Source: Cochliopodium minus (Eukaryota; Discosea; Himatismenida; Cochliopodiidae). Taken from it: 62,734 nucleotides of DNA. The translations under genes were made by a program, and so were the position numbers. Of the stretch, positions 23,762 through 36,000 are shown in pieces (the stretch's first letter is position 1; every line of letters begins with the position of its first letter). The stretch is taken from positions 1-62,734 of the forward strand of contig JAMYWO010000221.1 in NCBI GenBank assembly GCA_024220525.1, in the 5' to 3' direction. The notes beneath the pieces were generated by a model, which saw only the letters and a program-made list of their open reading frames with translations, searched no databases and was not told where the DNA came from.

Positions 23762-24475
23762 ATGAAAAAGAAAAGCCCAAAGAAAGATAACAATACACGA
23801 AGTCCCTATCGTTGTTTCAAATGTGGGCAGCCTAAAAAAGGACATATATGCACATCAGATTACCCACTATCACCCAATCACGAGATGGGAGAAATAAGCC
23901 CATCACAAAAAAAAAGAAAAAAAGAAAATAATACAAACAATAATAATAATAACACCAATAACAAAAATAAAAAATCCAAAAAGATATCTGATGAACAAGA
24001 GAATTCATCAACAGAAGAAGTTGAAGATTATAGTGATAAAAATAAAATTCAGAATTTGCCCAGCATGGACACCAATGTTCCTATAGATCCATTGGATAAT
24101 CATACATTTCAAATCACTCCATCTTTATTCGATGAACATACCAGCATATATGGATTTGATAAAAATTCCTCCATATCTAGCTCATATTTAGCAACTGCAT
24201 CATTAGATGGTGAAAATGATTTTGATTCATCATGGTTTGATTTGGCTATCAATGGCATCTCTATGTTAAAAACTTTTTTTAATATAAATCCTCCTCGCGA
24301 AATATCTCAGTGGGCAGATGAAAATCAAATTAATAATAATTTATGTAATATCCATCAATCCTTGGAAGAATACAAAAAGAAATTTGTTGATTTCAAAAAG
24401 AATATAAAAAAGCCAATAATCAAAAAAGATATCAAATTATCTCCAAATAATAATAACAAAAAGGGAAACAAATAA
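23762..24475 (+). CDS. protein with Cys/His mini-zinc motif (CGQPKKGHIC)
   Basis: Single-exon gene, 237 residues. Near the N-terminus is YRCFKCGQPKKGHIC, a short C-x2-C-x6-H-x-C motif of a zinc-knuckle type that occurs at the N-terminus of several amoebozoan nuclear proteins (recollection, not checked). Basic and Asn-rich patches follow (KKRKK, then Asn runs), which look like nuclear localisation signals. The central part is acidic and Ser-rich. The C-terminal part has a helical look (SWFDLAINGISMLKTFF, then SLEEYKKKFVDFKK). A role in transcription is possible but not shown by the sequence. Confidence 0.65.
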   Translation: MKKKSPKKDNNTRSPYRCFKCGQPKKGHICTSDYPLSPNHEMGEISPSQKKRKKENNTNNNNNNTNNKNKKSKKISDEQENSSTEEVEDYSDKNKIQNLPSMDTNVPIDPLDNHTFQITPSLFDEHTSIYGFDKNSSISSSYLATASLDGENDFDSSWFDLAINGISMLKTFFNINPPREISQWADENQINNNLCNIHQSLEEYKKKFVDFKKNIKKPIIKKDIKLSPNNNNKKGNK

Positions 24476-24655
24476 ATGATCCCACTTTCTCCCTTTCCTC
24501 TCACTTTATTTAATTCAACCATCAAGTTTTGGAATGTCTTTGATGTCAAATAAATAAAAATTTTTTTTATTTCTTAGTAAAATTTCTCAATTCCTTTATA
24601 TAATTTTTCAGTGTATTTTTGAGGATATAACTTTTGAATATGATATATAAAAAAA

Positions 24656-26668
24656 ATGTGGATAATGACAAAAATAGATATGCAGAATAAGGGTGAGATA
24701 TTCTAACAAATTTGTCCAATTCAATTTTTTTCGAATTTTTTAATATCAGTTGAACCCGAGAAATATTATTTGAGGAATGGAGAAACAATATCTTTTGGAA
24801 GAGGTAATATATAAATGATAATTTGCTTATATCTCCATGTAAATATATACAAAAAAGATGGAGAATTCAAAATAAACCATAAATCAGTGAGCAGAATACA
24901 TGCAGAATTGACAGTAGGAAAGCTTGTGAAGGAGGATGAATCATCCAGCCTCACATTCAAAGATTCCTCAAGATTTGGAACAGAAATAAATGGAAAGAGA
25001 ATACAAAATCAAACGATGGAATTGAAGAATGGAATGAAAATACAATATGGGGTGGATCCATTCCATTATAAATTCGAATTCCAACAATTAAGTTTTTGTA
25101 CCTCCTCGATAACAGAAAAGAAATTGACCGAAGAAATAAAATCATTGGTGGGGAACTATGGCAAATTCAACAACAAGATAAACCACTGCACACATCTGAT
25201 AATGAAGGAGCTGAGCATCACACATAAATCATTGCTTGCGATGATACTGGGGATAAAGATAGTCTCAATAGATTGGCTGCTGGAATTAGAAAAGAGAGGA
25301 AAATACTTTGAATTGCCATCCTACGAAGAATATCTACCCAAGATATGCGATGAGCTGAAAGGATACGATCTGAGCTACAAGAAGGCGAGAGAAACGATCT
25401 TCCAGAACATCAAATTCGTCATATTTGATCCCAAGCAGCTTCAAAACATAGGTGCGATCATAGTGGCGGGAAAAGGATCTTTCGAGACATCCTTTGACGA
25501 AGAGAAAGAGTTTTACAACGAGAAAAAGTTTTTGGAGAACAACTATTGCTTCCTTTCTACTCAGACCAAGAACGAGATCATTTCCAAAAAGCTGAAGACT
25601 TTGGAGGAGAACAACTTTGTTCTTTCAACGGAGGAGGACATAGGGAAGACGATCCTTCACTGTGACACCAGTTATTTGAAAATTGGGAAGAAAAAGGATG
25701 CGAAGGGCAATCAAAAAGTTGTTGAGAAGCCAAAGGATAAGACTTCCGAGAAGATAAATGAGAAACCTTCTGTTGCAACAAATAACAAGAAAATTGTTGA
25801 TAATAAGAGTGCCAAACTCACTCCTACAAAGGAAAGCGTTGATAAGTTTATTACCAAGAAGACTGGGAACACTCCCAGCAAGAAGTTTGATGACATTGTT
25901 GATGATGATGAAGATGATGTGTTCTCCAAGAAGGAGACTAGTAAATCCAATAACAAGAGGAAGATTGATACTCTTGAAGATGAAAAGGAAAAAGAAAAGG
26001 AAGTCAAAAGAGCAAAAGAGAAAGAGAAAGAGAAAGAGAAAGAGACTCCCTTAAAATCTAAAAAAGATCCAATTGTTGATCATTCGAAAACTCCTTCTTC
26101 AAAAACCTCTACCATCCCTCCCAAAAAAGATACTTCTCCATCCAAAACCACCATGTCTTCGAAGGTTTCTAGTCTCACCCCTAAAAAAACTGCTGTTTCG
26201 AAGAAGAGAAACGATGAGATGGAAGATGAAGAAATAGTGATTGAAGAAAAGGTTGATAAACCTCGCAAAAAACTCCAAGAGAAACCTATCTCTACTCCCA
26301 TCAGCAACAAATCTTCTGTCAAAGATATTTTGTCACAGAGGAAATCTCTCGATACATCCCCTGAATCAAAGGAGAATATAATCAATAACATCGTGGAAAT
26401 TAAAAGGAGAAATAATAATGATGGGACACTCACCAACTTTAAAAAATTCAAGAAAAATCAAATCGCTCACAAAAAGAGGGAGGTCATCTCCATCAACGCC
26501 ATGTTCAAGAATGATGATTCTCAGAACACAATAAGCGAGGAGAAGAAGAAATGGCTCGATCAATCCAAAATTGATCTGGAAAATGAGGAGAAGATGAAGA
26601 AAAATGAAGAGATATTGATCAAAGGTGATTTCAACAACAAAAAGAAGAGAACGACAACAAAGAAATAA
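24656..26668 (+). CDS. NBN: NBS1/nibrin homolog (MRN complex, DNA break repair)
   Basis: Subunit of the Mre11-Rad50-Nbs1 complex, which senses and processes DNA double-strand breaks in the nucleus. Exons are 24656-24692, 24750-24803 and 24858-26668; phases agree. The start MWIMTKID resembles the MWKL start of animal nibrin. The FHA domain has SFGRDGEF, KSVSRIHAEL and LTFKDSSRFGTEING across the exon joins. Tandem BRCT domains follow: CTHLIMKELSITHKSLLA with VSIDWLLEL, then the second around 25420-25680. The middle is Lys/Glu/Ser-rich with several SP/TP and SQ/TQ-type sites. Near the C-terminus, LTNFKKFKKNQ matches the NFKKFKK Mre11-binding motif. It is followed by an acidic/Trp segment (EEKKKWLDQSK), where the ATM/Tel1-binding motif would lie. 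Confidence 0.9.
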
Positions 26669-26838
26669 TTTAAATAAAAAAACTTGTTTGATAAAATTTT
26701 TTATGTGCCAGTGATATTTATTTTTTGATGATTGTTGAAAAACTTTATATTTTTTAAATAATTTATTTATATCTTTTATTTTTTTTGTTGCAATATTACA
26801 AAAAAAATCTACTATATTCTTCTTTTATTTTTCTTTGT

Positions 26839-27255
26839 TCACATGAGAAGATTGTTGATTGGGATGAAGACAAGTTTGACACAGAAACCAACGAGACCCA
26901 TAACTAGCAATCCAATGAGGGTAGCATATCCAATTGTTTTAAATTCTATTTTTGTTTATATATGATTAAATATAATTGAATGAGTAATGAATTTTAAATT
27001 CCTTTGATGGGGTCTAATGTTTTTTAATATTTGCTCAAAATATTATTATTTTTTTTTTTACCTTTTTGATTTGGCTTGGTACATTTTTGGATGAGTCTGT
27101 ATGATTGTTTTGCGAAATCTATATTGGGTTATGAGTGAAAAAAATTTAATTATTAAATTAAAAATCTGATGGAATTTGTGCATTTGAAGAAAATTTAAAA
27201 ATTATGATTTTATACCTTGGGTTGGTTTAATAATGTAGTCTTCTGCTTTTTCCAT
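26839..27255 (-). CDS. SEC61G: Sec61 gamma, translocon subunit
   Basis: Small tail-anchored subunit of the ER protein-translocation channel. Exons on the minus strand are 27226-27255, 27062-27118 and 26839-26945. The spliced protein is about 64 residues: MEKAEDYIIKPTQ, then DFAKQSYRLIQKCTKPNQK, then EFKTIGYATLIGLLVMGLVG and FCVKLVFIPINNLLM. It has the cytosolic amphipathic helix (FAKQS..L...C.KP), the single TM and the IPINN end expected of the family, at the expected length. Exon phases are 1 and 1. The promoter region is shared with the lipase gene, which runs the other way. Confidence 0.92.
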
Positions 27256-27591
27256 TTTTTTTATATTGCAAATGAATAAATATATATTTAAATATTTTTT
27301 TATTTTTTTTTTTATTTAAATTTATCACTGATACGTAAAATCAATTTTTTGATAGCGTGTTTACAAAATAAAAAATATTTAAAGAATGAATCACCATAAT
27401 ATAAGTTCTTCTGTTTACCATCATAGTTAAAAGATGATATCAAAATTTAATGTTAAATTTCTTATTTCAAAGATATTTTACATGAAATTATAAAAGACAA
27501 AATCAAGAAAAATTAATTTCATTCCACATGGGATTTACTTAAAATTAGAATAATGCAAAGAGTTGCTCTTATATAACATAAAAAAAAAAAA
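27256..27591. promoter_or_regulatory. divergent intergenic region between Sec61 gamma and lipase
   Basis: 336 bp between two start codons that point apart. AT-rich; an A run precedes the lipase ATG. No further feature is seen. Confidence 0.5.
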
Positions 27592-29856
27592 ATGAAATTG
27601 ATAATTATTTTTTTATTGGCTTTCCTGGCTGTATTTTCAAATGGACAATTGGATTTCAATCAAGCTTATACCAATCTCTATCTTAGTTACTCATCCTATG
27701 TAAAACCCACCAAAAATTTTTCGATTCACAAAACAAAAGGGATCAATAATTCCATTTATTGATCATTTTTAAAATATAAAAGAAATTTTTTTCATAAAGC
27801 AAATGCTATAAAAAATATTAAATTTGTTGTGATTTCAATGATTATTCTCGAGATAAACATTTTGAAGTTTCATGCAAATTAACCAAGAAGATTCATGGAA
27901 ATTTATAAAATTATCACAGCGATATTATTGACTTTATGAGTATTATAAAACAGAATTTTTAAACAAATTTTTTAAAAGTGTGGAAATAACATCAACGAAA
28001 ATTTTAATTGTTACTGGTGTAAGAATGTGAAAGAATTTACTTGGGTTTCCAATTTTGGATACACTAATGGGTAAAAAAATTTTTTTATTTGTCATTTTAA
28101 TCTGTTATTTATTTTTTATTTTTTATTTTTTATTTTTTATTTCTTATTTTTTATTTTTTATTTTTTATTTTTATTTTTATTTTTTGAAAGATCTAATTTC
28201 GGGTATGTGGGTTACTCAAAACAAAATAATTCGATATACGTTGTGTACAGAGGCACCGATGACATTGTTGGTTGGATTCAAGATGTCAAATATGAAGTAT
28301 CTTGTTTTTTTTTTTTTATTTAAATTACTTTTATTCTATTTTTTTTTTTTACCATCATTTTTTTTTTAAAATTATTTTTATTTTAATTTCATTTTATTTT
28401 TCAAAAATTAATATTTCTTGTCTTATCTTGTTTTTCTTGACAAAATTTTATTTTTTAATTTATTTTTATATGCGTTTTATTTGATTATTTGATTATTTTT
28501 TGAATTTTTTATTTTTCTAATAAAAAATAACATCTCATTTTTTTTTGTTTTAACACATTTTTTATTTTTTTTTTGATTTTTTTGATTTTTATTTTTTTGA
28601 AATGATATTTCTCATTTTATTTTTTTGTTTTCATTAGGCAGTGTCTTACAGAAACTTCCCAGGAGTGAAGGTGCACTTGGGGTTCTACGAATCATACAAT
28701 CAAACAGCATCAACAGTGAGAACTTTGCTCCAAAAAGCTGCTTCTTTGTGTCCTTCATGCGATACCTTACAAGTTACTGGACACAGCGTAAAAAATGAAA
28801 TAAATTGAATTAAATTAAGTATACTTCTTGATAATTTGAAAATTTTTAAAAAAATGGAAAATTAAATAAAAATTCTATGATTCTCTCCATATTTATTTAA
28901 ATTTTTTTTTTCAAAAAATAATAAGTTGGGTGCTGCTCTTTCTCTATTTGGGTTACTTTTTTTCATTTTTTATCTTTTTATATTTTTTTTTTCATTTATT
29001 ATTTTTTTAGATTTTTTTTATTTTATATTTTATTAATTTTTTTTTTATTAATTTTTTTTAAAATTTTTTCATTTTTTTAAAGTGCTTTGGATTTTTCTAT
29101 CACTCCTTTGGGTGGACATATTAATAGAGTGAATCTCATAAACTTTGGAGAGCCCAGAGTTGGAAATTCGGGTAAAAAATAAATCAAAATAAAAATTAAT
29201 AAAATAATAAAAAATAAATCAAAAACAGCTTTTGTGACAATGGCAGAGAAATATTTGAGTGGAGTATGGAGAATGACTTGGAATAGGTATTTTTTTTTGG
29301 TTCATTATTTTTTTTTTTATTATTTATTTTCGGTTTTAAGAGATCCTGGTAAAAAAATTTTATCTTTTTATCTTTTTTTTCATCTTTTTTAATTTAAAGT
29401 TCCTCATCTTCCTCCTTTGGATTTGGTAAACATAATTTATTATTTTTAAATTTAAAGGATGTATTTTAAGTTAAAATTTGTATTGAATAAAGGTTTGGGA
29501 ATATGAGCACATGCCAAGAGAAATCTGGAATCATGGAAACGCCTATCATTGTAAAAAAAAAAATTTCTTTTTTGTTTTTCTAAAGTTTTTTTGACCTAAA
29601 CAAAGATTGCAGTGCATCAAGTAAAAATTTTCATTCATTTCCTTTAAAACTCACTTCTTTAATATCATTTAAAATCTAGATGGAGAAGATCCAACATGTT
29701 GCGACAGTATCACGATTGTAATTTTTTATCTCTTCAAAAGTTTATCTTATTTTTTTTTCAAAAAAAAAAAAAAAGTATGATGTTTTGGACCATGGACTCT
29801 ACATGAGTGTAGACATTCTTGATGGAATAACTTCTGGTTGTCTCATTAAAATATAA
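27592..29856 (+). CDS. secreted class 3 lipase
   Basis: Lipase (class 3, fungal type) with signal peptide MKLIIIFLLAFLAVFSNG. About a dozen exons between 27592 and 29856. Ordered motifs in the spliced frame are SNFGYVGYSKQN, IYVVYRGTDDIVGWIQDV (oxyanion RGT), VHLGFYESYNQ, the nucleophile elbow VTGHSLGAALSLF, VNLINFGEPRVGNSAF, the aspartate in RDPVPHLPP, and the histidine in LDHGLYM. The whole Ser-Asp-His triad is therefore present. The catalytic Asp is encoded by an 8-nt exon (29341-29348), and a 15-nt exon lies at 29606-29620. Their phases restore the conserved HYCSASNGEDPTCC stretch. One intron holds a TTTTTTA array (about 28104-28185). The 3' end is about 100 bp from the convergent USP 3' part. 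Confidence 0.9.
28104..28185. repeat. (TTTTTTA)n heptamer array in lipase intron
   Basis: Tandem heptamer in an intron of the class 3 lipase. This copy is spanned by one continuous gene, so it shows that such arrays occur in intact introns without a break. Confidence 0.8.
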
Positions 29857-29961
29857 AAACATGTTTTTTGGAGAAAGCTTAAATAAATTTTTTTGATTGA
29901 ATTTTGATTGATATTTTGAACATTTTTTTTTTTGAGAAGGAATAAATAAAGGTTTTTATTT

Positions 29962-32680
29962 TTAATTCTTGTGGTCTTCAAACTCTGCATGAATGGCCAA
30001 GAAAAACTCAAAAATTTGGTTCCACTTGTCGTAGATAGGATCGTAGATTTGAGTGGAAGATAAGTTGGGCTTGGAAATTGAATGGGGTTCTTCTTTCTCA
30101 AGCATGCTCTTGATGGTTTTGTAATCATTATAGTAATATCTTGATAGAAATTAAAATTAAAAAAATAAGTAAAAAATAATAGAAATAAAAATAGAAAAAA
30201 TAATTAAAATAAAAATATAAATTTTTTTTTACTGATCGTTGTGTTTTTCAAGTAATAATTCCCATTCTTTTTTGATTTGTATTAGTAAAGGATTCTCTTT
30301 TTCCATGATGGAGTACAAACAATTTACTATTTTGACACCCATATCTAGGGTTTGATAAATCATGGAACAATTTTTTGCCTTTTAAATAAAAATAAAAAAT
30401 TAATAAAAATTAAAAATTATAAAATTATAAAATTAAAAATTAAAAATTAAAAATTAAAAATTAAAAATTAAATTAATTTACTCTCTTTGTGAAAAATTCA
30501 CAACAATAAATGGCCACAGAGAGGATTTCCTTCTTTTTTTTGGCGAAAAGCTCGTTGTTGGGACAGTCTGCAGTCGCTGCAGCGGAGAAATAAACCAAAC
30601 ATTTCACGTCGTCGCCTTCAACCAAGTAGTTCAATCCTAACAAATTTCATTTAATTTTTTTATTTTTTATTTTGTTTTTTTATTTTTTACTTATTATTTT
30701 AAAGTTTTATTTTTTAGATTTTTGATTTTTTTTATTTTTTATTTTATTTTTACCTTCAACGAAAATGCGAGAAATCTTGAGATAAAGGGAATATTCTTTT
30801 TGTAAGTCTTCAAGGGAAGAAGAATCTTTAAAGTCGAGTTGGAGGATGAAATCCACTTTGAATTTTTTGGAGAAGGTGTGAATCATCTCCAGTAAGTTTT
30901 TGTTTACCAGGTCGTCTTTCAATTCTCTTTGAAAAACTTTCTAAAAAAATTAAAAATTAAAAACAAATTACAAATTTAAATTTAAAAATTAATTTTATTT
31001 TTTCAAAAAATAATAATACAAAATTTATTTTTAAAAATAATTTTAAAAAATATTTATAAAAAAAAAGTTAAAATTTTTGTAATAAAAATAAAAAAAAAAA
31101 CGAATATTTTGAATTAAGAAATAATAAAAACAAAAAAAATATTAAAAAGTTGATTTCGGAGTTCAAGTTTTTACTTTGTACGTTTCATTTGCAAGTTGGT
31201 GTTGCCAGAAAGAGGTGCGGTTGTAGATTTTGGAAGCGTAGATGTAGTTGGAGAAGCTGATCAACAAGGGGTCTTGATGCAATGTCTTTTCCATCGTCTT
31301 TTCTATGCTATCCGAAACCTTAATATAATCTATAAAATAAAATTAATTAATTTAATCAAATAAAAAAATTAAAAAATAATTTTAACAAAACAAAAAAAAA
31401 AATCAGATCTGAAAAACACTAAACAAAAGTTCAAAAAAAAATTAAACAAAAATAAAATCAATAAAAATAATAAATAAGAATAAAAAATTGAAAAATGATA
31501 ATAAATTTAATTAACAAGAATTGTCACGAAAAAAAATCAAAAAGAAAGTAATTTGAGAAAATCAAAAAAAAAAAAAAATAAAAAAAGAAAAATGAATAAT
31601 AAAAAAAAAAATATTAATGAATAATAACAAAAAAAATGAATAAAATACAAATAAAAATGAAAAATAATTTTTAAAAATTATCATGATTTTACCTTCAACA
31701 AATTGCTTGACTCTCTTTTGTTGGGGATCCATGTTTTTTTCTTCTTCGTTGAGCTTCCAAGACTCGATTTGGTGTTGGAAGACAACGTTCTCCTTTTTGA
31801 TGAGCTCCTCCAAGCTGGTGACCTTCTCTGTGTCGAGTTCGCTTTTGGGAATCTTTTTGGAGTTGATGTACACGAGGGAATAAGCCGAGGTAGCTCCTAA
31901 TAACCAGTTTTTTAAAAAAAAAATGTTAAAATGGGTTTTTTTTATAAAAAATAATTGAAAAAAATAAAATATAAAAAATAATTGAAAAAAAATTAAAATA
32001 TTGAAAATTAAAATTCAAAAAATAATTGAAACTTTTTATTTGAATCAAAAAAATTAAAAAATAAAAATAAAATATAAAAAATAATTGAAAAAATATTAAA
32101 ATATTGAAATAAATTTAAAAAATATTTTTAAAATTATCATTCTTTTTAAAATTTTTAAAATAGAAAATGATAAAATATTGAAATACATTAAAAAAAAAAG
32201 TTAATCTATCCTTGAAAATGCTAATTAAATTAATTATTTCAAGAAAAAAAAAAAGGAGGATTATTTAAAAAAAATAAAATGAAAATATTTTATGGAAAAA
32301 ACATAATTAAAAAAAAAAAAAAAACCATCTCCTTGAGCTAACTTAAGAACCTCTTCTTGATCAACAACCTTGACGCTTTCGTCATTATACTCACGCCAAA
32401 AACTAAAGTCTTCGTCATAAATGTAAGCCCAATAATGACCAACAATGGCAGTGCCTTGGTGAATCAAAATGCTGTGAAGTTGATAATCTTTCGGAAAATC
32501 GGAAAATAAAAGGTCCGATTCTTCCTCCAATCTTGAAATTTCGTCGGACAATTCTTTCTCTTGTTTTTCTATCTCCTCTATTTTCTTCTCGAGTGCTTGC
32601 GCTTGTTCGTCGTTGGGGTTATTTGATTTGAGAAATTGAACTGTCACTTTTAATGCTGTTACTAATTTTATTCCGCTCTC
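29962..32680 (-). CDS. USP25/28-like deubiquitinase, 3' part (split gene)
   Basis: Second half of a USP25/28 gene. The first visible exon (32326-32680) begins right after an acceptor in phase 0 and has no start codon of its own: ESGIKLVTALKVTVQFLK, then a coiled insert (EEIEKQEKELSDEI). It then carries the catalytic histidine box YQLHSILIHQG..IVGHYWAYIYDE and the acidic/amide position in WREYNDESVKV. Exon 31693-31896 continues with SAYSLVYINSKK, and five more exons down to 29962 encode the helical C-terminal domain seen in USP25/28. The Cys box is missing here and is found at 1552-1778. The last exon of that part ends in phase 0, and its 9-bp array also precedes this exon. The two parts together give one complete enzyme. 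Confidence 0.88.
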
Positions 32681-32832
32681 CTATTAAAAAATTATTTTAT
32701 TGCAGAAAATAAAATATAATATCATTTGAATAAAATAAAATAATTTTTGAAAAATGATAAAAATGAATAAAAATAAAAATAATTTAAATAACTTGTTGAA
32801 AAATAATTTGTTATGGAATTATTTTTGTTCAT

Positions 32833-32907
32833 TATTTTATTTATTTTATTTATTTTATTTATTTTATTTATTTTATTTATTTTATTTATTTTATTTATTT
32901 TATTTAT
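32833..32907. repeat. (TTTATTTTA)n nonamer array ending at an N
   Basis: Nine-base array upstream (minus-strand sense) of the USP 3' part. It ends at the N at 32908. It has the same unit and orientation as the array at 1-76. Confidence 0.9.
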
Positions 32908-32908
32908 N

Positions 32909-32970
32909 TTATTTTTTATTTTTTATTTTTTATTTTTTATTTTTTATTTTTTATTTTTTATTTTTTATTT
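32909..32970. repeat. (TTTTTTA)n heptamer array starting at an N
   Basis: Heptamer array that begins right after the N at 32908 and precedes the first exon of the Roco 3' part. The unit changes sharply from 9 bp to 7 bp across the N, as expected if two unrelated introns meet there. Confidence 0.85.
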
Positions 32971-33036
32971 TTAATTTTTAATTTTCGATTTGGATTTTCA
33001 GATTTTTTATTTTTGATTTTTAATTTTCAAAAAAAG

Positions 33037-36000
33037 GATCTTTCTCTGAAGTGCCAGTGGTTGGCACCAACATTTTTCTGGAGCTAAGTGCCCTAGAAAC
33101 ACTAGCAAAGGAAAACCTCAACATCCGCCAATGCCTAAAAGACCTCAACAACCTCTCCTCGCTGATCTACTTTGACGAAGGCGTACTAAAAGACATCTGC
33201 ATCTCAGACCCAACCTGGCAAATGAACATCATCAACGCTTTTATGAATTATGGAAGAAAAAAGATTGAATGTTTCATCGAAAAGCTCGAAAATGATTATA
33301 ACCCCAACAAACTCCAAAAATTCCATTCCTTCCTCTTTCTCAAGAACATCAAGGGCGGCGCCAACTCTGCTGTTTCCGTCGACCACATTTGGAAGACTCC
33401 CGAGGAGAAGAGGTTGTCTAATGTCGAAAAAATCAGCCTCTCCAACTTGTATTATTTCTTAGATAAGATTAGGGAAGATCTAGTAGAGAATAGGTCTCAA
33501 TTTATTTTTTTTTTCATTTATTTTTTGTTATTTCTAATTATTTTTTAGTTTTTGTTATTTTCAGAACTTTTTTTAAATTTTTTTATAATGTTGTTTATCA
33601 TTTAAAATTTTTTATTGTTTTATTTTTAATTTATTTATTCATTATTCATTATTTATTTATTATTTATTTATTATTTATTGATTACTTATTGATTACTTAT
33701 TTATTTATTATTTATTTACTTTTTTTTACAAATTTTTTTTTATTTTTTTATTTTTTTATTTTAATCAGTGAAGCATTATTAGAAATAGACACATTTCTCT
33801 ACACATCCCAAACAATAGACTACAACCTCTTCTGCACCCTCGTGTCGAACCTCCTCAACGAAAAGCTCAACAACAACTTCGACTCGCTCGTCAAAAAGAA
33901 GATCCTGCTCAACCGCAACAAGCTCTTCCTCCTCCTCGAGAACTACTTCTTCGTCCTCCCAAAAGAGCGCGTGAAATACACCAACGACAAAGTCGCAACG
34001 AAAAACCAACTTTCTCTTTTAAGTTTGATGTTCCCCAAAACCAAACCCAACCCAACCCTTTTTACCCATACACCTACCATCACCCAAGTCGAAGATCTCA
34101 AATCTTTTTTTTCTGTTCAATGTTTCTTTCCTTTCCATTACTTCCCCTTCTCCAAGTTTTGCCATATCGTCAGGTCCAAGCTTTGTTGGTTCTCCAGCGA
34201 CATCGCCAACATCTTGAGGGAGTTTTACTGGTCGCATGGCTGCTTCCTCTTGTTGGAGAAGAACGGCCTCTTTTCGGAGGTGATGCTTGAGCTCTCTTAT
34301 CACAGCATCGAAGAAGATAACAGTGCCAATGAGTATTTAATTTTTAATTTTTTATTTAATTTTGAAATTTTTTATTTTTATTATTTTTTAATTTTTTTCA
34401 ATTATTTTTTAATTTTAAATATTGCATTTTTTTATTCAATTTTTAATTTTTTATTTTATTTTTTTATTTTATTTATTTCAATTTAGTTTTTAATTGTATT
34501 TCTATTTTTTTATCAAATCGCTAATTTTAAAATTTCATTTTTTTTAATAATTTTGACATTGAGTTAGTCCACTTCTTGTTAAAATAAAATAAAATAAAAT
34601 ACTATCAAAAATTTTTTGATTAAATTAATAAATAAAATAAAATAAAAATTTTTTTGTGTTTTTATATTTTTATTGAATTCTTTTTAAATTTAATCAAAAA
34701 TTTTTTGAATTAATTATTTAAATGTTTGTACTTAATTTTTTAATAATTTATATTTACAAAGAGAACTGAAGCTTTTCCCAAGAAATTCGCCAATCTTGAT
34801 TTTCAATATAAAAACCAACCAAAACTACCTGATCCTCTTCAACCGAATCAAAAAAGCTATCACGCAGTTCTGCTCCTTTTTGGTGCAATCCAACATTTTG
34901 TCTTTCACTGAGGCCTTTGTTCTGAAGCTCGCCAATGAAAACAGAGTTGAGTTTTTCACTTTCAATCTTCCTAAACCCCACATTTCTTCTTCAAAACAAT
35001 CAACCTTCGAAATTTTGTGTATATCAGTTTTTTTTGATTTTTTTAAAATTTTATTTTTTATTTTTTATTTTTTGTTTTTTATTATTATTTTTTTTAATTT
35101 TTTGTTTTTTATTTATTTATTTTGATTTTTTTAAAATTTTATTTTTTATTTTTTATTTTTTATTTTAAACCAAATTTTTTATTTTCTGATTTTTTTATTT
35201 TTATTTTTTTTTTAAAAATCTTCATAGGCAACATGTGTGGATGTTCCATTTTATTTTACCCCGACCTCAAATTCTGTCCCATTTGCATGAAAGGAGGGTT
35301 CATCGTGGGAGAAGAATATGCCGTTATCAAAGTCATTTCCCAGAGGGGTTTCGGAAAAATATCTAAAGGCAAAATAAAAAATAAAAATAAACAAAAATAA
35401 TTTAAAATTAAAAAAATTAAAAAAATAAAAAAATAAAAAAATAAAAAAATAAAAAAATAAAAATAAAAAAAATTGACAAATAAAATATAACAAATAAAAA
35501 AAAATTAATAATTTTTTAGAAAAAATTATTCAATCTAAAAATTTAATCCATTAAAATATTTGATAAAAATGATTAATTTTTTTAGGGATGCACATTCTCA
35601 CCAAAGAGAAAGTGGCAATCAAAGAACGTATCAATGATTCTAATGTATTTGTAGAAATATCGCAAAAAGAGTTATTTGTTTTGGATTATTTAAAAGGTGA
35701 TTATTTTTTTTCTCTTAAAAATTTTTTGAAAAGAAATTATTTTTAATTTTTTAAATTTAATTTTATTTTTCATTTTTTTTTTTTATTTGCGAAGAAAATG
35801 TCGATATAAAATTCAACAGTCCAAGACTCATTGACACTTTTGACTATAAAAACGCACCTAATAAGTATATCGTGATGGAGTGGTGCGGGGGGAAAAACCT
35901 TATGTTCCTTGCCTCCAACAAAAAAGAGAATTTCAATAGTGAGTTCCACTTTGTAGATATGATGAAAAACCTTTTGTTCCAGTTGTCTCTTTTGCACGAC

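Noticed and set aside
29962-32680. USP 3' part as a separate catalytically dead paralog
   Set aside because: It has no start codon and no Cys box, it opens at an acceptor, and its missing part exists at 78-2210 with matching phase and a matching private repeat.
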